From contig CAWCEV010000003.1 of the NCBI GenBank assembly GCA_963794655.1, positions 248,001 to 312,000 on the forward strand: a stretch of 64,000 bases of DNA, read 5' to 3'. Positions 60,218-64,000 of this stretch are shown here, piece by piece. The stretch's first letter is position 1, and every line of letters begins with the position of its first letter. A program made the translations under genes and the position numbers. Origin of the DNA: Roseiarcus sp963794655 (GTDB lineage: Bacteria > Pseudomonadota > Alphaproteobacteria > Rhizobiales > Beijerinckiaceae). The notes under the pieces are model-generated. The model saw only the letters and a list, made by a program, of their open reading frames with translations. It made no database searches and had not been told where the DNA came from.

Positions 60218-60679
60218 ATGGCTCTCTACGAGCACATCTTCCTGGCGCGCCAGGACGTCACGCAGCAGCAAGTCGAGGCGCTGACGGAGCAGATCAAATC
60301 GAAAATCGCCTCGCTCGGCGGCGCGGTCACCAAGGTCGAGCCGTGGGGACTGAAGTCCCTGGCATTCCGCGTCAAGAAGAACCGCAAGGCGCACTTCACT
60401 TTGCTCAATATCGCCGGGCCGTCGGAGGCGGTGGTCGAGATCGAGCGCCTGCTCAGTCTCAACGAGGACGTCATCCGCTACCTCACCATCCGCGTCGACG
60501 AGCATGAAGCCGGCCCGTCGGCCATGTTGCGCAAGCGCGAGGACGGCGACCGCGACGATCGCGGGCCGCGCGGTCCGCGCGGCGACCGGCCGGACCGTGG
60601 CGATCGCGGCGACCGTCCGGATCGGGGCGATCGTCCGCCACGCCGCCCGCGCGATGATGCAAGTCTTGGAGTCAGCTGA
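60218..60679 (+). CDS. rpsF: 30S ribosomal protein S6
   Basis: Ribosomal protein of 153 residues. The N-terminal core YEHIFLARQDVTQQQVEAL and GLKSLAFRVKKNRKAHFTLL matches S6, which pairs with S18 on the 30S platform. The last 40 residues are an extra Arg/Asp/Gly/Pro-rich tail with repeated RPDRGDRGD units, as in other alphaproteobacteria. First of the operon rpsF-rpsR-DUF2232-rplI. The rpsR ATG overlaps its stop by one base. Confidence 0.95.
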   Translation: MALYEHIFLARQDVTQQQVEALTEQIKSKIASLGGAVTKVEPWGLKSLAFRVKKNRKAHFTLLNIAGPSEAVVEIERLLSLNEDVIRYLTIRVDEHEAGPSAMLRKREDGDRDDRGPRGPRGDRPDRGDRGDRPDRGDRPPRRPRDDASLGVS

Positions 60680-60915
60680 TGGCAACCGCTCCCCGCCGCC
60701 CGTTCTTCCGCCGCCGCAAGTCGTGCCCGTTCTCGGGCGCCAACGCGCCGAAAATCGACTATAAGGACACCCGTCTCCTGTCGCGCTACATATCCGAGCG
60801 CGGCAAGATCGTGCCGTCCCGGATCACAGCCGTGAGCGCCAGCAAGCAGCGCGAGCTCGCGCAGGCGATCAAGCGCGCCCGGTTCCTGGGCCTCCTGCCC
60901 TACGTGATCCGCTGA
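60679..60915 (+). CDS. rpsR: 30S ribosomal protein S18
   Basis: Ribosomal protein of 78 residues. RPFFRRRKSCPFSG and IDYKDTRLLSRYISERGKIV are diagnostic, followed by the RFLGLLPYV end. It binds S6 on 16S rRNA. TGATG junction with rpsF. Confidence 0.97.
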   Translation: MATAPRRPFFRRRKSCPFSGANAPKIDYKDTRLLSRYISERGKIVPSRITAVSASKQRELAQAIKRARFLGLLPYVIR

Positions 60916-61050
60916 TCGGGTCCGGGCGGCGCCGCGGCCCCTGAAGTTTCGAACCGCCGCGTCCGGCCCTAGGGCTGGTCGCGACGGCAGCTGGAGGCGA
61001 CCCGCCCGGGGCGCCTTCTAACCGCCAACCGACGCGGGACAGCGCTCGTC

Positions 61051-62031
61051 ATGTGGCATAGATTTGTCGTCGCGATCGGAGCGGGATGCGCCGCCGCGCT
61101 GCTGTTCGCGGTCAGCGCGCAGTCGAGCGTTCTCGCGATGGCGCTCGCCTATCTCGCGCCATTGCCGATCATGATCGCGACGATCGGCTGGGGGCTTGAC
61201 GCCGGAGCGGTCGCGGGGGTGATCTCCGTCGCCGCGCTCGCGCTTCTGTCGGAACCTCTGTCGGCCCTTCTGTTCGCCGCTTCCGTGGCCGGTCCCGGCT
61301 GGGCCCTGGCCGCGTTCGCGATCACTCCGATCGCCCGCTACTATCGTGGCCACAAGCCGGACGCGCCCGTTCACCCTTCCGTCGGCGCCGTCGTCACACT
61401 GGCCGCCTTGTTCGGAATCGTCGCCAGCGCCGGAGTGCTGACGACCATCATCGTCGTGTACGGCGGTTATCAAGAGGGCGCGCGCGAGATCGCCTCGACG
61501 GTGGCCGCCCTCGCGGCCGACGCCTTCGACAGCGCGCCGGACAAATTTACGGCGCGCGATTTTGCTGACGCTTTGGTGCGATTTGGCCCTCCCGCGATCG
61601 CCGCCTCGACGCTCATGATGCTGTGCGTCAATCTCTACGCTGCCGCTCGCTCGACCCAGTTGTCGCATAACCTTCCGCGGCCGTGGCCGGACTTGCCGAA
61701 GTCGCTCGCCCTGCCCTGGCCGCTCGGGGTTGCGTTCGTGGCCTGTGTCGCCCTGGCCTATGCCCTCCCCAGCCCCGCCGCCCAGTATTTCTCGACCGGC
61801 GCCGGAGGGCTCGGCGCCGCTCTCGTGCTGCAGGGATTGGCGGTGGCGCACGCGCTCTCGCGCGGTCTTAAGATGCGGCCGCTGATGCTGGTCGCGCTCT
61901 ACGCCTGCTGCGTCCTGCGGGCGAAATTTACGCTTCCGGTTCTCGCCGCTCTCGGCCTTCTCGACGGATTCCTGAGGCTGCGCTCGCGCGCCGCCCTTAT
62001 TCCCCACCCCACTCCGACAGGACATAAATAG
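61051..62031 (+). CDS. DUF2232 membrane protein
   Basis: Polytopic membrane protein of 326 residues with about eight helices. It lies between rpsR and rplI, the standard place of the DUF2232 family in alphaproteobacteria. Landmarks include SVLAMALAYLAPLPIMIATIGWG at the N-terminus in two helices and PLGVAFVACVALAYAL later. Its function is not known. It starts 135 bp after rpsR and ends 9 bp before rplI. Confidence 0.85.
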   Translation: MWHRFVVAIGAGCAAALLFAVSAQSSVLAMALAYLAPLPIMIATIGWGLDAGAVAGVISVAALALLSEPLSALLFAASVAGPGWALAAFAITPIARYYRGHKPDAPVHPSVGAVVTLAALFGIVASAGVLTTIIVVYGGYQEGAREIASTVAALAADAFDSAPDKFTARDFADALVRFGPPAIAASTLMMLCVNLYAAARSTQLSHNLPRPWPDLPKSLALPWPLGVAFVACVALAYALPSPAAQYFSTGAGGLGAALVLQGLAVAHALSRGLKMRPLMLVALYACCVLRAKFTLPVLAALGLLDGFLRLRSRAALIPHPTPTGHK

Positions 62032-62040
62032 GAGACGATA

Positions 62041-62616
62041 ATGGAAGTCATTCTCTTGGAGCGCGTAGGCAAGCTCGGACATATGGGCGACACCGTGCGC
62101 GTGAAGGACGGGTATGCGCGCAATTTCCTGTTGCCGCGCGGCAAAGCCTTGCGTGCGACCGAGGCCAACAAGCAGAAGTTCGAAGCCCGCCGGGCCGATC
62201 TCGAGGCCCGCAACCGCGAGCTCAAGCGCGGCGCGGGCGAGGTCTCGGCGAAGCTCGAGGGCGTGACGGTTGTCATCATTCGCCAGGCTGGCGAGACCGG
62301 GCAGCTTTACGGTTCAGTATCGGCGCGTGACATTGCCGAAGCGCTGACCGCCGCCGGCCATCCGGTGCAGCGCGGCCACGTCGCGATCCAGCACCCGATC
62401 AAGACCCTTGGCCTGCACCCGGTCCCGATTCATCTTCATCCCGAGGTCGAGAGCAAGGTCACCGTCAATGTCGCGCGCTCGCCCGAGCAGGCCGAGCGGC
62501 AGGCGAAGGGCGAGGACCTCACAGTGCGCGAGCAAACCTCGATGGACGACCTCGGGCTCGAAGTCGGAAAAGCGCTCGCCGAGGCCGGTCCCGGCGAGAG
62601 CCTCGGCCGGGAGTAA
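62041..62616 (+). CDS. rplI: 50S ribosomal protein L9
   Basis: Ribosomal protein of 191 residues. The N-domain reads MEVILLERVGKLGHMGDTV and YARNFLLPRGKALRAT, then the long connecting helix (KFEARRADLEARNRELKRGA) and C-domain (LYGSVSARDIAEAL). The extra C-terminal acidic tail is usual in alphaproteobacteria. Ends the ribosomal operon. In the following 290 bp before the convergent TPR gene nothing was recognised. Confidence 0.97.
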   Translation: MEVILLERVGKLGHMGDTVRVKDGYARNFLLPRGKALRATEANKQKFEARRADLEARNRELKRGAGEVSAKLEGVTVVIIRQAGETGQLYGSVSARDIAEALTAAGHPVQRGHVAIQHPIKTLGLHPVPIHLHPEVESKVTVNVARSPEQAERQAKGEDLTVREQTSMDDLGLEVGKALAEAGPGESLGRE

Positions 62617-62907
62617 GCGAGCGCGCGCCAAGTTTGCGTGCCCCAGCGATTTCAACGGCTTGACTGCGCTTTTATGCAGCTTCTTGGCGCGCCTTCGGTC
62701 GCATGGCGAAGGCGTATCTGTGAGGCGCTTGCCCCACCGGCCTTCCGACGGGTGAAAAGGCGGTTTGGGGACAAAGTAAGCTGTCACCGTAATCCCCGTA
62801 ATCCCCCAGACCGCGCGGCTAATGGGCTTTGCCTCGGCAGACGCAGCCGTCCAGTCGCCGACCACATCTGACGAGGACGGCGGCTCGCGGCTCGACGCAC
62901 GAAGGCG

Positions 62908-64000
62908 TCAGCGGCCCGCCTCTTTGACGCGCTCGGCGTCGCAGAGCGCGAGATGCATCGGCGGCGGCAGCTTGGACGCCCGGTCAGCGGGGACGCAAAG
63001 CGGCGCGCCCGCTTTGATCGTCGACGCGACAAGCTTGTCCCTGTCCTCTGCGCGCCGAAAGGTCGTTGCGTAGCCGAGGTCCTCGCCGGTGACGCCGGGA
63101 AACCGCCGCTTGAATTCCGTGAGCGTCGTCGCGGCTGCCGAGCTGTCGCCGAGCTCGGTCTCGCTGGCGAGCTGATACGCCATCCACCATGGGTTCGGCG
63201 GGATCCAGGCCTGCGTGCGGCGCACCATATCGATGGCGTCGGTGTAGCGGCCCACCAGGTAATAGGATTCGATGCAGTGGATGGCGTACCAGACCACGGG
63301 CGTGGAGTTGAGCTGGAACGCTCGGTCGCAAAGCTCGGCGCCGCGCTCGGGCTGCCCGAGATAAGCCAGCGACAGCGCGGACTTCATCATGATGTCGGCT
63401 GAACTCGGATTGAGCCTCAAACCGCGGTCGACCTCCGCTTCGCCCTGAGCAAAATCGCCGGACATCGAAAGGTTGGCGCCAAGCGCGACATGCGGCTCGG
63501 CGTCGAGCGGATCTATTTCGATCGCCTTCCGGAAGAAGCGCTCCCCTTCCGTGAGCGCGGCGCCGAAGTCTTCGGCCCCAATGGTCCCAAGAAGCAGCGC
63601 GGACCAGCCTCGCTGGACATAGATGAAACTGAGGCGCGGGTCCTTGGCGATCGCAGCGTCAAAATCGCGCTTCGCGTCAGCAACGCCCTCGGCCGTCCCC
63701 TTGAGGTAATCGGCGTAGCCGAGCGCATAGAGATCGTAAGCCGTGCGCGCCTCGGGCGCCTTGGCGCGGGCCAGCGGGATCGCCCTCATGACGAAGAAGT
63801 TGCGGCTGCCCAGCGTCGAGGCGACGCCGTCGGCGACGTCCGCCTGCAGGGCGAGGAGATCGCCCTGGGCCGGACCTTGCCAGCGGTTCGACCAGACGCT
63901 TGCGCCCGTTTCGCCGTCGGTGAGCTGCGCGCTCACCTGGACAAGGTCGCCCTCGCGCTGGACCGCGCCGGTGAGCACGTACTGAACCTTGAGATCCCTC
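62908..64000 (-). CDS. TolB-like/TPR protein, partial (N-terminus beyond window)
   Basis: C-terminal 363 residues of a larger protein whose start lies past the window end. The first visible part RDLKVQYVLTGAVQREGD and LVQVSAQLTDGETGASVWSN is the end of the TolB/FlgO-like domain found in CadC-type regulators and class III adenylate cyclases. Tetratricopeptide-like repeats follow (for example FRKAIEIDPLDAEPHVALGA and GLRLNPSSADIMMKSALSLA). The missing N-terminus should decide between a cyclase and a winged-helix regulator. The frame is open to the edge; a GTG at 63978 is internal. Confidence 0.85.
   Translation of the reverse strand, partial: RDLKVQYVLTGAVQREGDLVQVSAQLTDGETGASVWSNRWQGPAQGDLLALQADVADGVASTLGSRNFFVMRAIPLARAKAPEARTAYDLYALGYADYLKGTAEGVADAKRDFDAAIAKDPRLSFIYVQRGWSALLLGTIGAEDFGAALTEGERFFRKAIEIDPLDAEPHVALGANLSMSGDFAQGEAEVDRGLRLNPSSADIMMKSALSLAYLGQPERGAELCDRAFQLNSTPVVWYAIHCIESYYLVGRYTDAIDMVRRTQAWIPPNPWWMAYQLASETELGDSSAAATTLTEFKRRFPGVTGEDLGYATTFRRAEDRDKLVASTIKAGAPLCVPADRASKLPPPMHLALCDAERVKEAGR

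Overview
The window is GC-rich bacterial chromosome. Gene content and order point to an alphaproteobacterium, most likely in Hyphomicrobiales (Rhizobiales). The evidence is the tmk-holB-metG-tatD-MBL run, rpsF-rpsR-DUF2232-rplI, ihfA next to a MerR gene, two Ku proteins with a PE-LIG-POL LigD, and Rhizobiales-style small secreted proteins. Species cannot be fixed from sequence alone; no rRNA and only one tRNA are present.

Layout. 1-3.4 kb: a tripartite efflux pair on the minus strand (RND permease cut by the window edge, plus lipoprotein adaptor). 3.4-8.4 kb: a HRPP-repeat secreted protein, a membrane metallophosphoesterase, an AI-2E family permease and an M20 amidohydrolase. 8.5-16.2 kb: a DNA-repair block (SRAP protein, Ku, LigD, second Ku) interrupted between ku and ligD by an IS110-type and an IS1182-type insertion sequence, both next to REP-like hairpins. 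16.4-26.4 kb: AI-2E permease, YjbQ, RlpA, then the housekeeping run tmk, holB (C-terminus out of frame), metG, tatD, an MBL-fold hydrolase and an M20 peptidase. 26.6-29.4 kb: small secreted or membrane proteins and a 2H phosphoesterase.

29.6-45.4 kb is the centrepiece. A gluconate/sugar dehydrogenase operon (Tat-exported subunit 3, GMC flavoprotein, triheme cytochrome c) is followed at once by a complete alternative complex III (ActA-F plus a small membrane protein), a SCO copper chaperone and an A2-type caa3 oxidase (CtaC-D-E-F). Nearly every junction in the ACIII-oxidase part is a 4-nt ATGA or GTGA overlap. Together these genes could carry electrons from periplasmic sugar oxidation through quinone and cytochrome c to oxygen.

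45.4-56.5 kb continues the sugar theme: a decayed GH15 glucoamylase fragment, an SMP-30 lactonase, a PoxB-like ThDP enzyme, an enolase-superfamily sugar-acid dehydratase, an internally duplicated membrane protein of unknown function, a second dehydrogenase pair without an export signal or cytochrome, an SDR and a glycogen-debranching-type glycosidase. This block ends at the 3' end of tRNA-Pro(GGG), which suggests an old island boundary. 56.9-64 kb returns to core genes (MerR, IHF-alpha, SDR, stress proteins, ribosomal proteins S6/S18/L9) and ends in a TolB/TPR protein cut by the window edge.
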